From Bretschneidera sinensis (Eukaryota > Streptophyta > Magnoliopsida > Brassicales > Akaniaceae): a stretch of DNA of 64,000 bases. The first letter of the stretch is position 1. Each line of letters starts with the position of its first letter. Of this stretch, positions 1 through 11,416 are shown in pieces. The notes beneath the pieces were generated by a model that did not search any database, had not been told where the DNA came from, and worked only from the letters and a program-made list of their open reading frames with translations. Both the position numbers and the translations under genes were made by a program. Where the stretch lies: NCBI GenBank assembly GCA_023935145.1, contig CM043702.1, forward strand, positions 79,980,320 to 80,044,319. Direction: 5' to 3'.

Positions 1-314
1 AAGATGATAAGAACTATTACAATGCTCTCTATCTATAGTACTCTCTCTTCTTTACAACCAGCCTCTCAACAATGAGTCCCTCTTGTGTTTTGTGTCTTTT
101 CACTCTCACACAATTCTCTCTTATATTGTGTCTTGTCACTCTTTACAATTGATCTCAAAGTATGTCACAATAATATTCACATTCATGTTGATAATGAAGC
201 TAGGTGACCCTTTATATAGTGCACCAACTTCTTGTCCAATCTTGAGAGTCAATCTGCACCATTAGATCTTGATGACCACTTAACCATGGCCCTCCATCAA
301 TCTAAAGTGGTGCT

Positions 315-462
315 GTGCATTTTAAACTTGCATTCACGCACCTAAGAGGAGGTTGAAACAAATTATCCATGTGTGCATCAGTGTGCTTGTGCATTTTAAA
401 CTTGCATTCACGCACCTAAGGGGAGGTTGAAACAAGTTGTCCATGTGTGCATCAGTGTGCCT
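315..462. repeat. Tandem duplication, 74-bp unit
   Basis: Two adjacent copies begin at 315 and 389 with GTGCATTTTAAACTTGCATT and end in a CATCAGTGTGC block. They differ at only a few positions. They lie in the U3/middle part of the copia LTR. Confidence 0.85.
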
Positions 463-482
463 AGCGCCTAGGCACTGAACAG

Positions 483-765
483 GGGGTGGTGAGGCATTAG
501 GCAAAGCCCCTTTGCACCACTTTCTAGACAGTGTGGTGCTAGTGCAGGGGCAGTGTAGCTCTGCCCTTCTTTAAACTACATCCTTGCTAGGTGGTGAGGT
601 GCTGGTGAAGGGGTGGTGAGGCACTAGGCAAAGCCCCTTTGCACCACTTTCTAGATAGTGCGGTGCTGGTGCAGGGGCGGTGTAGCTCTGCCCTTCTTTA
701 AACTACAGCCTTGCTAGGTGGTGAGGTGTTGGTGAAGGGGCGGTGAGGCGCACACTGATGGTGCC
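483..765. repeat. Tandem repeat, 127-bp unit, about 2.2 copies
   Basis: Units start at 483, 610 and 737 (GGGGTGGTGAGGCA and variants), exactly 127 bases apart, and contain GCAAAGCCCCTTTGCACCAC. The third copy is partial. The array forms the GC-rich centre of the copia LTR and has no coding capacity. Confidence 0.85.
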
Positions 766-949
766 CTTCACACAGCAGTGCACACTACTTTGCTTTGTTG
801 ATTAGGGGTGTGCACACACACCCAAATGGATGCACACACATGTGTGCACTCCTATAACATGCTGTATTTTAATCTTCCAACCTTGGTTTAGACTTTAACT
901 ATCTTTGAACCAAGTTTAGACATGTTTAAACCTTAGACAAATACCAACA

Positions 950-2455
950 GAAAGCTCTAAGAAAAACAAAAGGTAATAATGTGAATTTTATTTTTTGAAA
1001 ATTAGCATGAAAATTTTCTGGAATTTGATATAGAAATTTAAAGGGTATGAATTATGGACAAATCAAAGAATAAATTAGAAATGTTAATATAAATATCATG
1101 TTAAGGGTTGACGATCAACAATCAGGCTAAATTGCTAAAAATAGCAGAAAAGGAAATGAGGTGAGCCACGGGTAGCTCTAAGTACTACGTGATGAGTTAG
1201 ATTTAGTTTTAGTAATCGAGATAAATATGAAATATAAAGTGATGATATTTGAATTAATTATTAAACTGTGATTGAATGATATATAAAAGTTGGTTGATAG
1301 GATATATGAGGAGTGGATATATGAGGAGATAATTTAATGTATATGATGAAAATAATAAATTTGAGAAAGAGCTAGATAGTTGAATTGAGTGCTTGAATGT
1401 ATGCTTGATTTCATATTATGGCTCAAATACAGAAAAATAAAAAGACTAGGATGACAATTGGTCTAATTGAAACGAACTGGGAAGGCAGCCGGTCTAAATG
1501 AAATAAGAGAATCGTGGCAGCCGGTATAGCTGAAAATAAAAGAACCGAGAAGGCAACCGGTCTAAATGAAAATAAAAGAACCGGGAAGGTAGCTGGTCTA
1601 AACTAAAACATTTCGACATGTTGGAAGACGTTCCCAAATGATAATATGAAATGATCTGATAATTTAAATTCATGCATTGCATTTGTTTTAAATATTGAAT
1701 ATTATTGCTTAAGATATGAAAGTGTCATTGTTGATTGTAAATTTATTGATAAATGAATGAGTCTCACAGAGAGACAGATATGATGAGAAAGAAATATGAA
1801 AGTTGATATGATAAGAATTATCTGAGTGATTGATTATATGTTGTGAACCACATAACGAGGTAAATGATGAGGTTGAATTGAAAATTTAGAGATGATTAAA
1901 TATTTGAATGAAAAATTGATATGTTTGATGATTAATTTAAAAAGAGATTATATAATGGTGGGAATTATGAAATGAGTAGTGATAACTAAATGTTGTTATT
2001 GAATTATAAGAGAAAATAGATGAATGAATATCGGAAGATTATTAGAAGAAATTGAATTATAAGATGTGACTTGAAGTATATAGTTGAATACTTCTAGTAA
2101 ATTTAATTCACTGAGCTTGTGAAGCTCACTCCTCATTGTTAAATAATTTCATGTAGCAGTCAGGACAAATAGATTGGTAAGCTAATAATCATACTGAGTC
2201 ATTATCTGTAAGCCAGGCGGTCCATATCCTCAGACTAATGAGAAAAAAAATATTTGTAAATATTCATAATAATATATTGTATATATCGTGTCAGTCGAAA
2301 TCTTAATAATGTAACTCCCCTATTCAGGGTTGAGTATTTATGTATGTAGAAAATTTCAGTTGGTATTTTTATATTGTTGCATATATGTGTCGTGCTGGGA
2401 TTTTAAAAAGTGGTGACACGTCTTGGAGGTGTCCAACCCAGGATGAGTCGTTACA
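950..2455 (+). repeat. Element A 5' LTR (front missing)
   Basis: Position 950 corresponds to about 16703 in the 3' LTR (GAAAGCTC followed by AAGAAAAACAAAAGGTAATA). About 327 bases of the LTR front therefore lie beyond the copia insertion, outside the window. The LTR ends at 2455 in GTTACA, like the 3' copy at 18253 (GTTACA), and is followed after a 4-base spacer by the primer site. The two LTRs differ at many positions and by small indels, which argues for an old insertion. Confidence 0.85.
1445..1605. repeat. Imperfect tandem array, ~36-bp unit, inside A's LTR
   Basis: Four or so degenerate units of the type GAACCGGGAAGGCAGCCGGT followed by CTAAATGAAAATAAAA. The same array is seen in the 3' LTR at about 17190-17410, so it predates integration. 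Confidence 0.75.
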
Positions 2456-2459
2456 ATTT

Positions 2460-2471
2460 TGGTATCAGAGC
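2460..2471 (+). promoter_or_regulatory. Primer binding site of element A (tRNA-Met type)
   Basis: TGGTATCAGAGC lies 4 bases after the LTR end. It is the standard complement to the 3' end of initiator tRNA-Met used by many plant LTR elements. Confidence 0.85.
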
Positions 2472-2558
2472 ATTAGGTTTTATGATTCTATAGATTGCAT
2501 AAGAATTTAAAGAAGTGGAAGATTTAAATAAACAATATTTTAATTGCAAAGTCTAAGG

Positions 2559-3990
2559 ATGACACGTGGACGTGCTAGAGCTAGAGGTAGAGTTCTGAAT
2601 CAGACGGGACGTGGTAGACCCCCAATATTTAGAATAGCTTAAGTGTAGGGGGAGGTTGAGTCTATGGTTTATGCAAGGGAACAGGTTGCTAGTGCAGATG
2701 GTACTAGTAGACGTGGGAAAGAACATGAGATTAGGAGGGACGAGTTGAGAGAAGTTCTTGACCATGTTATAGAGAGAAGTTCTTGATCGTGCTATCGAGA
2801 GAATAAATGCAGTAGAAGAAAGGACTGATACTTTGCAGAGGAGATTGGAGGAAAAGGGTTTAATAGAACCTGATGTGGTGAGAGAAGAGGTTCATGAGGG
2901 AGAGGATGTGTTTGCACATGAGATGCAAAGGGATTGTTTTGTGAGATTTCTAAGTTTAAACCTCATTTTTTTAGAAGATATGTAAATCATATAGAAGTTG
3001 AGCAGTGGATTAAAGATGTTGACAAATATTTTGAAGTCTTACTAGTGATATATAAACAAAAGGTTGCCTTTTCTTCATTTATGCTGGAAGGCGAGGCTTC
3101 TCAATGGTAGGATGATATTATGCCTAGAGTGAGTACACAGGTAGATTAACCCTTAACTTGGCATAAGTTTAAAGATGAGTTCTTTGCAAAATATTTTTTA
3201 GATACATTTCAAGCACAGCAGGAGAGAGATTTTATTCATTTAAGGCACAATATCGTATTTGTGGCTGAGTATGATAGTAGATTTATAGCCCTGTCGAGGT
3301 TTTTACCAGAGTTAATAAACACAAAACAGAGGAAATGTAAGCGATTTTTAGATGGGTTACACTATGAAATTCGATATAAACTCTTTTACATGGGTATTGG
3401 GAATTGTGCTATAATGCTGGATAAAGCATTAAAGATTGAGAAGGATGTGTTGTAGTTTAAAGGAATGAGGAATTGACTGAAAATGTCTAGATTTGAGGGA
3501 CTTAGAGATGGTAGCAGTATGAGTATGCAGAGTAGGAGACCACCCTAGAGAAGGTGTTCGTTGTCACAGGAAACTGTAGTACAGAGTCAGAGGTAAGCAA
3601 GATCTGTTGCTTCTGTAGCTTAGAGTAATATCAGTGGGACCCCTAGATTTGGGAGATAGGCTATGGTAACAAGGAGTTATGGAAGAGGAGTAAATATGCT
3701 ACCAAGGGGAAGTGGTAATCTGATGTATGATTGAGAGCCAAGGGTTTGCTTTAGATGTAATCAGATGAGGTATTTGCCTTGAAATTGTCCTACTCTAATG
3801 TGATTTGTTTGTGGTGAGGGAGGACATAATAGTGTAGATTGTCTAGTGGGGAAATCTGTTGAGATAGGTGTTAGAGATGTTAGGAGAAGACATATGGAGA
3901 GAGGTAGTGGATCAGGGAGTATGTGGGGTAAAGGCAAAGGATTAGTAGTTGAGAGAGGACGCAGTGGTTAGTTACAGTATAGAGACAGCA
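2559..3990 (+). pseudogene. gag of element A, disrupted
   Basis: An ATG at 2559 opens a basic N-terminus (MTRGRARARGRV) followed by stops and a short tandem duplication near 2750-2800 that shifts frame. A retrotransposon gag (capsid) domain can be followed at about 2950-3455, with the best uninterrupted stretch at 3261-3455 (EYDSRFIALSRFLPEL...). A zinc-knuckle-like region at about 3740-3840 reads CFRC..., then CGEGGHNSVDC, with stop codons inside. Gag would form the particle and bind RNA. At least two frames and several stops rule out function. Confidence 0.75.
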
Positions 3991-4029
3991 ACGTCTATGC
4001 ATTGACCCAATAGGACCACTCCTGATGTT

Positions 4030-4420
4030 GTTATGGTCTATTCTTGATAGAGCTGCTAGATTATTGATTGATCCTGGTGCAACCTATTCTTTTGCATCTA
4101 GTGTTTATATGAAATCTATTGATGTTAGTATTAGTCTTTCGATGCATGCTATTACTATTGAGGTTCCAACTGGGGATAGGGTTATTATCGAAAAAATTTA
4201 TTGAGGTTGTGTGATTAGTCTGGCTGGTAGAGAATTTGAAGTTGATTTGTTTCCTCTAGATATGACAGATTTTGATTTAATTCTGGGGATGAATTGGTTA
4301 CCTCCATATCATGCTTGGGTAGATTGTTTTAGGAAGAATGTAGTGTTTAAGATACTAGGATAAGAGGAGTTTAATATTCAGGGAGAGCGTAAGATACTTG
4401 CCAACTGTCTTATTTCTCCC
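4030..4420 (+). pseudogene. Aspartic protease of element A
   Basis: Translation gives RLLIDPGATYSFAS near 4050, the aspartic protease active-site region that normally reads D-S-G-A-T in this family. The serine is changed to proline here. Downstream, LILGMNWLPPYHAWVDC (about 4278-4330) is the conserved second half of gypsy proteases. In-frame stops are present (near 4201 and 4362). It would have matured the Gag-Pol polyprotein. Confidence 0.75.
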
Positions 4421-5152
4421 TTGACTGCTAGTAAATGGTTGAAGAAGGGTTATAAGGGGTATTTGGCGTATGTGGTGGATTCTAGAAAGGAGATTAAGAA
4501 GTTAGAAGAAATATTGGTAGTGAAAGATTTTTCTGATGTATTCCCTGAGGAGTTGTCAGGTTTGCCTCCCAACAGGGAGATTGAGTTTTCTATTGAGGTG
4601 ACTCCGAGATCAGTACCCATATCTATAACACCTTATAGAATGGCACCAACTGAGTTGAGAGAGTTGAATGTTCAGCTTCACGAGTTTCTAGATAAACAAT
4701 TTATTCGACCTAGTATGTCGCTTTGGGGAGCCCTTGTGTTGTTTGTCAAGAAGAAGGATACGACAATGAGGTTTTATACTGGTTGTAGACAGTTGAATAA
4801 GATCACCAACAAGAATAGATATTCTTTGCCTAGGATAGTTGATTTATTCAAGCAGTTATATGGGGTTAGAGTGTTTTCTAACATAGATTTGAGATCGAGG
4901 TTACCATCAGTTGAGGATAAAGGAGGGGGACATGCCTGAGACTGCTTTTAGGACACGTTATGGCCATCATGAGTTCCTTGTGATGCCATTTGGGTTGACT
5001 AATACTCCTGCAGCATTTATGGATCTAATGAATCAGGTGTTTAAACCATTCTTTGATAGATTTGTGATTGTATTTATTGATTATATTATGGTATATTCCA
5101 AGAATGAAGAGGAGTATAGGCAACATTTAGAGATAGTGTTGGAAATTTTGAG
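4421..5152 (+). pseudogene. Reverse transcriptase of element A, 5' two thirds
   Basis: The stretch 4421-4939 holds the linker motif [18 protein letters not shown] and RT blocks through FSNIDLRS. A frameshift near 4915 moves reading to 4911-5152, which holds [18 protein letters not shown] and the catalytic palm motif. That motif reads FIDYIMVYS at about 5076-5102, where the family has FIDD, so the second catalytic aspartate (5082-5084) is a tyrosine. The sequence stops being RT at about 5152, where element B's LTR begins. Some 110 codons expected before the RNase H block at 14402 are absent from the window. Confidence 0.85.
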
Positions 5153-6076
5153 CATAGGCCTGGATAGCAGCAAAACCGGGCCGGGACAGCAGCAGAAGCA
5201 CACGGCATGAATAGAAACCCTAAGGCGACTTTTTTGTCTACAAATCCGTCTCCATACAGCTATATATAGGATTTTAGACTCAGAGAACATGGGGCTGAAG
5301 AGATACACTGAATTTCTAGGGAGCTGTTGTGATTATGTATTATCGGCTAGGCTGAGTTTCAACCAAGGCGAAGAGATGAGCTCCTAGATATAGCGGGTTT
5401 GGCTTGTATTTAATTCAGTATTTATGTTTTTAACATTGAATAATTATTTTGAGCTGTTCTCTTTATTTAATATTGAAGTTGAAGTTTTTGTGTGGCAAAC
5501 AATTATTTTTTCTTCTCCCATAGATTTTATTTAACTCTGGTGATTGCTGTTCTTTTTCTCCTTATAAGTTCAGTTATCCTTCTCTTATGTGTAGAATTTA
5601 GGATGCAATTGATTTCGGTATATTAATTATATATGCTGGTCCTTTACTGCGTTATTGTCTCTGGATATATCATTGATTTAGGATATCATATATGATTGAC
5701 CGTTGCATTACTTGTAAAAACAAGAAAGGGATTTCTCATAATAATTTACAAAAGAATATTTTTGGTGCTTTCACTATTATTTTCCGATTATGTATTTGGG
5801 ATGTGAAATATGTAGTTGAGTTATAATTACTAAATTGATACAAGTTGAAGCTGTGAAATTTAGGAGGGATTCTTGGACCCTTATGTTACTCATTATTGAT
5901 TTTCTTTCACTTAATTCAATTGTATCATTTAATTCTCAACATTTTCTTAATATTAATTTTTAATTTTGTTTCCATTATTTTTTGCCTGAGACTTTCATTC
6001 TAGAACATTCTCTTTGTGGGATCGACACCCCATTCTATATTGCTACTACCACATAGTACTGTTTGGGTGTAATTTA
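5153..6076 (+). repeat. Element B 5' LTR (truncated at its 5' end)
   Basis: It aligns with 13503-14398 of the 3' LTR: GGATTTTAGACTCA, TTTCAACCAAGGCGAAGAGA and the terminal TTTGGGTGTAATT. It contains a TATA-like CTATATATAG near 5261. The end is ATTTA where the 3' copy has ATTCA, so the terminal CA has mutated to TA. The missing front half corresponds to 12843-13502. Confidence 0.85.
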
Positions 6077-6081
6077 AATTC

Positions 6082-6099
6082 TGGCGCCATTGGCGGGGA
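6082..6099 (+). promoter_or_regulatory. Primer binding site of element B (tRNA-Asp type)
   Basis: TGGCGCCATTGGCGGGGA differs at two positions from the complement of the 3' end of plant tRNA-Asp(GUC), the usual Athila primer. It starts 5 bases after the LTR end. Confidence 0.8.
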
Positions 6100-6283
6100 G
6101 AGCGTCAGTCTACAAAGAGGTTTTCGGGTACTATCTTTTCGAACTCTTTCTTTTAGTTTCTTTTTATTTCTAGCTTTAGTTTATTTTTCAGTTTTCTTTT
6201 ATTCAAGAAAAAAATCAATTAATTAATAATTTAAATTAATAATTAAAAAAATAAATCAAATAAAAGAAAAGTGTTGGTGGTAT

Positions 6284-7895
6284 ATGCGTTGGGATAGAGA
6301 CGAACACGAACGATTGGTTAGAATCCTTCAGTTAGAATACGCACCGAATTACATTAGGAGTGAAACGGGTTCAAACACAAGCTCTAACACCATGAGCAAT
6401 CACGGAGATGACCCTAAAGGACTACCTTCATCCCACATGCACATCTACACCATCATGCATAATTTTTTCCACCAAACACACCACATACAGATTTCAAGCA
6501 TGATAGCATTGATACCCACCTTCCACGATTTAGAAAGCGAAAACCCTTATGTTCACATTAGGGTATTTGAGGAAGTGGCCACATTTCATGGCAGACTTGA
6601 GGCTATTAACTCGGTTAAACTGAGGTTCTTTCCTTTTTCTTTGAAGGACAAAGCAAAGAGTTGGCTATAGCTAGACATTATATCAGGCATGGGAGAGGTA
6701 TAAGGATTTGTTAAATATGTGTCCACACCATGGGTACGAGAGTTGGCGCGTAGTTCATCATTTTTACAAGGGATTTATGAGTAAAAAGCATCAATTCATA
6801 GAGATGATGTGCAACAGGGACTTTATGCAAAATGACCCCGATGACACAATTGAGTATCTGAATGACTCGGTTGAGAAGGCCCACACTTGGATAGGGCCCA
6901 GTGCTGTTGAAAGCACAAATAGAGTAAGATCGCCTGGGATCTACCAACTTAGGGAAGAGGATAGCATGAAAACCAAATTAGAGCGAGTAACTCGAGAGTT
7001 AGAGGCACTTAAGACCCAAGATGGTAGACTCACGCATATTGTTGGAAGAATTGAGTCACAATGTGCTAGTTTCATTTACGGGGAAATGGAACACTTAGCT
7101 CAGATTGCCCGACTTATGCATAGATGAGACGGGTTTTGATGAACAATGTAACACCTTAGGGATTTATAGGAAGCCTCATAATCCTTTCTCTAATACATAT
7201 AAGTTGGAGTAACCATCTGAACATTAGCTGGAGGCCCAACTCAAACCAACCCACACACGCACATGCACAACCACCTGTGTCATACCCTGCAACCTCATAC
7301 AATGTGCATCCTAATAGAATCCCTTTAGAGGAAAAATTAAATGCATTTATAGAGTCACAAGGTAAAATTATTCAGAGATTGGAAACAGCTGTGACACAAG
7401 TAATGGAAGAGAACAAGGAAATTAAAAGTCAAATAACTAAGCTAACAAGTTCTCTCACAATGCAAGAGCGAGGTAAATTCCTATATCAGCCTCAATCAAA
7501 TCCAAGGGGGCAACATATGGCACAAACCTCTACTTCAGATTCACAAAATATCACAGAGGTCAATGCCATAACTATTCGGAGTGGTAAGGTGTTATATAGA
7601 CCAAGTCAGATGACGACCACGAGCACTGAGGAGAATACTCCTAAGAACAGCCCAAATGAAAAATTTCCAGTTCAAGTCCCTTTTCCCCAAGTGCTCCGAC
7701 CAAAAGGAAAAGATCCAAAAATACAAGGTGAGATCCTAGAACATTTAAAACAAGTTGAAAATAACTTGCCTTTGCTTCTTGTGATTAAACAAATGCCAAC
7801 CTATGCAAAGGCGATTAAGGATCTGTGCACCATTAAAAGGAAGCATCAAGTCAAGAAGACTACGTTCTTCACTGAGAAAGCGAGTGGTGATTGAG
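6284..7895 (+). pseudogene. gag of element B (Athila type), with internal deletion
   Basis: The stretch 6284-6670 carries the N-terminal capsid part (HDLESENPYVHIRVFEEV, then LKDKAKSWL and a stop). Reading resumes in 6708-7127 with RYKDLLNMCPHHGYESWR and the REEDSMKTKLERVTRELEAL linker. Roughly 80 residues normally between these blocks are missing. The D1 copy at about 63500-63600 still has them, which shows the deletion. The region 7277-7895 encodes the long C-terminal linker rich in Q/E/K with REVNAI-like and VPFPQVLRPK motifs leading to protease. The zinc knuckle near 7070 is degraded. Gag would form virus-like particles. Confidence 0.8.
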
Positions 7896-8528
7896 CAAAA
7901 GATATCGCTCAAATATAAAGACCCAGGGTGTCCCACGATCACCTGTCAAATTGGGACTCATGAGATCAGTCAAGCTTTGCTAGATTTAGGAGACAGTGTA
8001 AACCTAATGCCTTACACTATCTATATGCAATTGGTTCTAGGAGAGATCAAACCCATATCTATTGTACTACAGTTGGCCGACCGGTCGACTAAGCAACCAA
8101 GGGGCATAATCGAAGATCTACTGATACAAATAGATAAGTTCTACTATCATGTTGATTTTCTCATTCTGGATACTTATTCTATGGTTGAAATGGAGTCTAA
8201 AGTTCCAATCATTTTAGGAAGACCTTTCTTGCCCACCTCTAACGCTGTTATTAATTGTAGGAATGATCTAATGAAGTTATCTTTCGGGAACATGACTCTA
8301 GAGGTCAACATTTTCAACATCGAAAAACAACCACACGATGATGATGATTGCTATCATACTTATATGATAGACACACTGATCCTAGAGGAGGCTCACTTGA
8401 GCAAAAATTTAGAATCTTTAGAGTATCTCCTTGGTATTTTCGATTCTTATAGTTTACTTTATCCTGATGATGTTTTCAATGTTTATGTTGTTTCAGGGTT
8501 AAAGGATAAAAGAGAACAAAAATGGTAA
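7896..8528 (+). pseudogene. Aspartic protease of element B
   Basis: After a frameshift near 7885 the open frame (7803-8528) reads KYKDPGCPTITCQIG, LLDLGDSVNLMPYTIY and IILGRPFLPTSNAVINCRN. This is the standard Athila-family protease, in which the active site is D-L-G rather than D-S/T-G. The C-terminal tail continues to a stop at 8526. D1 carries a homologue at 61488-62243. The domain itself is intact in this frame, but the polyprotein is broken on both sides. Confidence 0.85.
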
Positions 8529-8599
8529 CCAAGCTTCAAGGAGTTACCAAGAGATGGAGAGAGACCTAAGCCATCTGCTGAGGAGACCCCAAAGGTCAA

Positions 8600-9700
8600 C
8601 TTCACGATGCAACATGAGGGATTCAAACATGCATTCTTGGGACCAGGTGACACCTTTCCTGTTATTATTTCCTCTGTACTTAGTGATTCACAAGAAAAGA
8701 AATTGATTGACATGTTAAGTGAGCAAAAAGCTACATTCAGATGGATAATTACTGACACTAAAGGTATTAACCCCTTGATATGTTCCTATAGGATCCACTT
8801 ACAGGAAGGAGCTAACCTCTCTAGAGACCCCAGAGACAACTTAACCCCATTATGAAAGAGTCATGAAAAATAAAGTTTTAAAGTTATTAGATACGGGTAT
8901 CATTTACCCTATCTCTGATAGTAAATAGGTTAGCCCGACTTAAGTAGTACCTAAATAGTCTGGGGTAACTATGGTAACCAAATCGAAAGGGATGCCTGTT
9001 CCTACCAAGGTAGTGACAGGGTGGTGCATGTGCATAAACTATAGAAAACTTAATTTTGCCACCCACAAGGATCACTTCCCACTTTCATTTTTAGACCAAA
9101 TCTTAGAATGTATAGCTGGTCATGCCTTCTATTGCTTTTTAGGCGGGTATTTGGGATATTATCAGATAGAGATTGCATTAGAAGATAAGGATAAGACTAT
9201 GTTCACATGCCCATTTGGTACTTATGCATTTCGGCATATGCCTTTTGGACTGTTGAATGTGCCAGCTACATTTCAAAGATGCATGATGAGTATATATAGC
9301 GATGTGGTTAAAAATTTATAGAAGTATTTATGGATGATTTGATTGTGCTTGGCGATTCTTTTGATTCATGCCTACTCCATTTACTAGTTATGTTTGAGTA
9401 GATGTGAAGAAAAAGGTCTAGTGCTTAATTAGGAAAATTTTCATTTCATGGTTCCCTCTAGACTAGTTTTGGGGCATATAATTTCTCAAAAAGGGATTGA
9501 AGTGGATAAATCAAAAATAGAATTGATCTCTAAATTGCCCACACCCAAAACTGTTAAGGATGTTAAATCCTTTCTTGGGCATGCCGATTTTAACAGGAGG
9601 TTTATACAGAGTTTCTCTGCTATATGTAGACCATTGCGTAACCTTCTAGCTAAGGAAGCCATGTTCAATTGGACACAATAGTGTGAGGACGCTTTTTGAA
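8600..9700 (+). pseudogene. Reverse transcriptase of element B
   Basis: The ICSYRIHL block (8607-8855) is followed by stops around 8855-8930. The stretch 8971-9321 then gives CINYRKLN, FLDQILECIAGHAFYCFL, GYYQIEIALEDKDKTMFTCPFGTYAFRHMPFGL. A one-base frameshift near 9315 leads into FMDDLIVLGDSF, so the catalytic Asp pair (9333-9338) is kept. The stretch 9448-9681 continues with LGHIISQKGIEVDKSKIELI and VKSFLGHADFNRRFI, the RT thumb/connection. At least three stops and one frameshift separate the blocks. Confidence 0.85.
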
Positions 9701-9754
9701 CACTCATTGATAGGCTTATGTCCACCCCCATTATACAATCACCATATTGGAATT

Positions 9755-10130
9755 TATGATTTAAGATTATGTGTTACACGAGTAATTATGTGGTGGGGCA
9801 ATTTTGGGACAACGAAGGGTAGGGAAGCCCTTTGTTGTATACTACGCTAGTAAAACTCTTAATAATACAAAAATGAATTATTTCACTATTGAAAAAGAAT
9901 TGCTAGCGGTAGTCTTTGCCTTAGATAAATTTTGAACTTATCTTATTGGTGCACCTATCACAATTTTTGCTGACCATGAAACCCTTAAGTACCTTCTTTT
10001 AAAGAAGGATACTAAAGCAAGGTTGATTAGGTTGATTTTACTATTGCAGGAGTTTGATTTAATAATTAAGGATAAGAAAAGGGTGAAGAATATGGTAGCA
10101 AATCACTTGTCTCGCCTGGAGTTCAATAAG
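9755..10130 (+). pseudogene. RNase H of element B
   Basis: YYASKTLNNTKMNYFTIEKELLAVVFALDKF (quoted here as YYASKTLNN and EKELLAVVFALDKF) and FADHETLKYLL are gypsy RNase H blocks. The first catalytic block, normally CDAS, reads CYTS at about 9769-9780, so the leading aspartate is lost. A frameshift follows within about 20 bases, and a stop replaces a residue near 9940. The domain would remove genomic RNA after minus-strand synthesis. Confidence 0.75.
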
Positions 10131-11416
10131 TCTGTCGATGGGCCACCCATCCGAGACGACTTCCCCGATGAACATCTGTTCGCCGTAAGCGAAGTACCAT
10201 GGTATGTGCACATTGTAAATAACTTAGTTTTCGACGAGGTAAGAAATTTCTATTGGGATGACCCTTATCTTTTTATGTATTGCCCTGACCAAATTATGAG
10301 GTGGTGCATCCCTACGGTTGAGATTGATAGTGTCTTACATTTTTATCATAGTTCAGCTTATGGCGGTCACTTTTCTATGAAAAAGACTACCGCAAAAATT
10401 CTACAGTCTAGATTATATTGGCCTTCTCTATTTAAAGACACTAACAATTTTTATCATTCTTGTGATAGATGCCAAAAGCTTGGTGCTCTGTCCCGAAGGC
10501 ATACGATGCCCTTTAACTTGATTCTTGTCATTGAAATATTTGATTGTTGGGTGATCGATTTTATGGGACCCTTTCAACCTTCCTTTGGATATCTATATAT
10601 CTTACTTGTAGTGGACTATGTGTCCAAATGGGTAGAGGCTGTGGCGTGCCAAAACAACGACAACAACACTGTTGTTAAATTTCTTAAGGAAAACATTTTC
10701 TCCAGATTCGGCCCGCCTTGCGCTATGATTAGTGATCAAGGCACTCATTTCTGTAATCGTTATTTTGAGGCTTTGATGTGTAGGTATAGAGTGCACCATA
10801 AGGTCGCTAATAACTACCACCCACAGACGAATGGCCAGGCTGAATTGGCCAACCGAGAGGTGAAGCAAAGAGAAAGGATTGGTTTTTGCACCTTCCTGAT
10901 GCTCTTTAGGCTTACTGTACTGCTTACAAGACCAATCTTGGGATGTCTTCGTATCGACTTTTCAATGGAAAAGCTTTCCATCTACCAATTGACTGAGAAC
11001 ATCATGCTTATTGGGCTGTAAAGAGCATTAACTTTGATCTTAATGATGCAGAAATTCATAGGAAACTTCAGTTGGCTGAGATTAAAGAGTTGCAAAATGA
11101 TGCCTACGATAACTCCATAATCTATAAGGCAAAGATGAAGGTGGCTCATGACAAGAAAATTCTGAGGAAGCATTTCGAGCCTAATCAACGAGTCCACCTC
11201 TATGACTCAAGGCTTCACCTTCATCCGGGCAAGCTAAAATTGAGATGGACTGACCCGTTCGTGGTTAAGGAAGTCTTTCCCAATGGTTCGGTTGAGATAG
11301 AATATCCAAAAGATGGGAGAGTATTTCGAGTGAATAGGCAATGTTTGAAGCATTATGTGGAGAAAGTAAAGGAACCAGAGGAGATCTATCTGGTTGCCCC
11401 TGTCTACTTTGAGTGA
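10131..11416 (+). pseudogene. Integrase of element B
   Basis: The open frame 10023-11021 carries an HHCC zinc-binding N-domain (FYHSSAYGGHFS, then CDRCQKLG) and all three catalytic acidic residues: D in WVIDFMGPF (10557-10559), D in MISDQGTHFCN (10734-10736) and E in GQAELANREV (10842-10844). This is DD35E spacing. A frameshift just after REVKQ, near 10870, turns the rest of that frame into nonsense. The true C-terminal domain resumes at 11072-11416 (LRKHFEPNQRVHLYDSRL, then VFRVNRQCLKHY). The catalytic core is the best preserved part of element B. Confidence 0.87.

Larger units (their letters stand above)
1..949 (-). repeat. Ty1/copia LTR, outer end (5' LTR of a minus-strand element leaving the window)
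   Basis: The stretch ends at 949 in CCAACA, the inverted start of a TGTTGG... LTR. Its text near 160-275 matches, in reverse complement, the LTR at 50120-50230 (for example AAGCTAGGTGACCC and TATATAGTGCACCA). It also has the GC-rich middle block typical of the two other copia LTR copies here. It is read as the 5' LTR of a minus-strand Tnt1-like copia element whose body lies left of position 1. Immediately right of 949 the LTR of element A resumes mid-sequence, so this copia element is nested in element A. The next five bases, GAAAG, are the predicted target duplication, but its partner lies outside the window. Confidence 0.72.
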
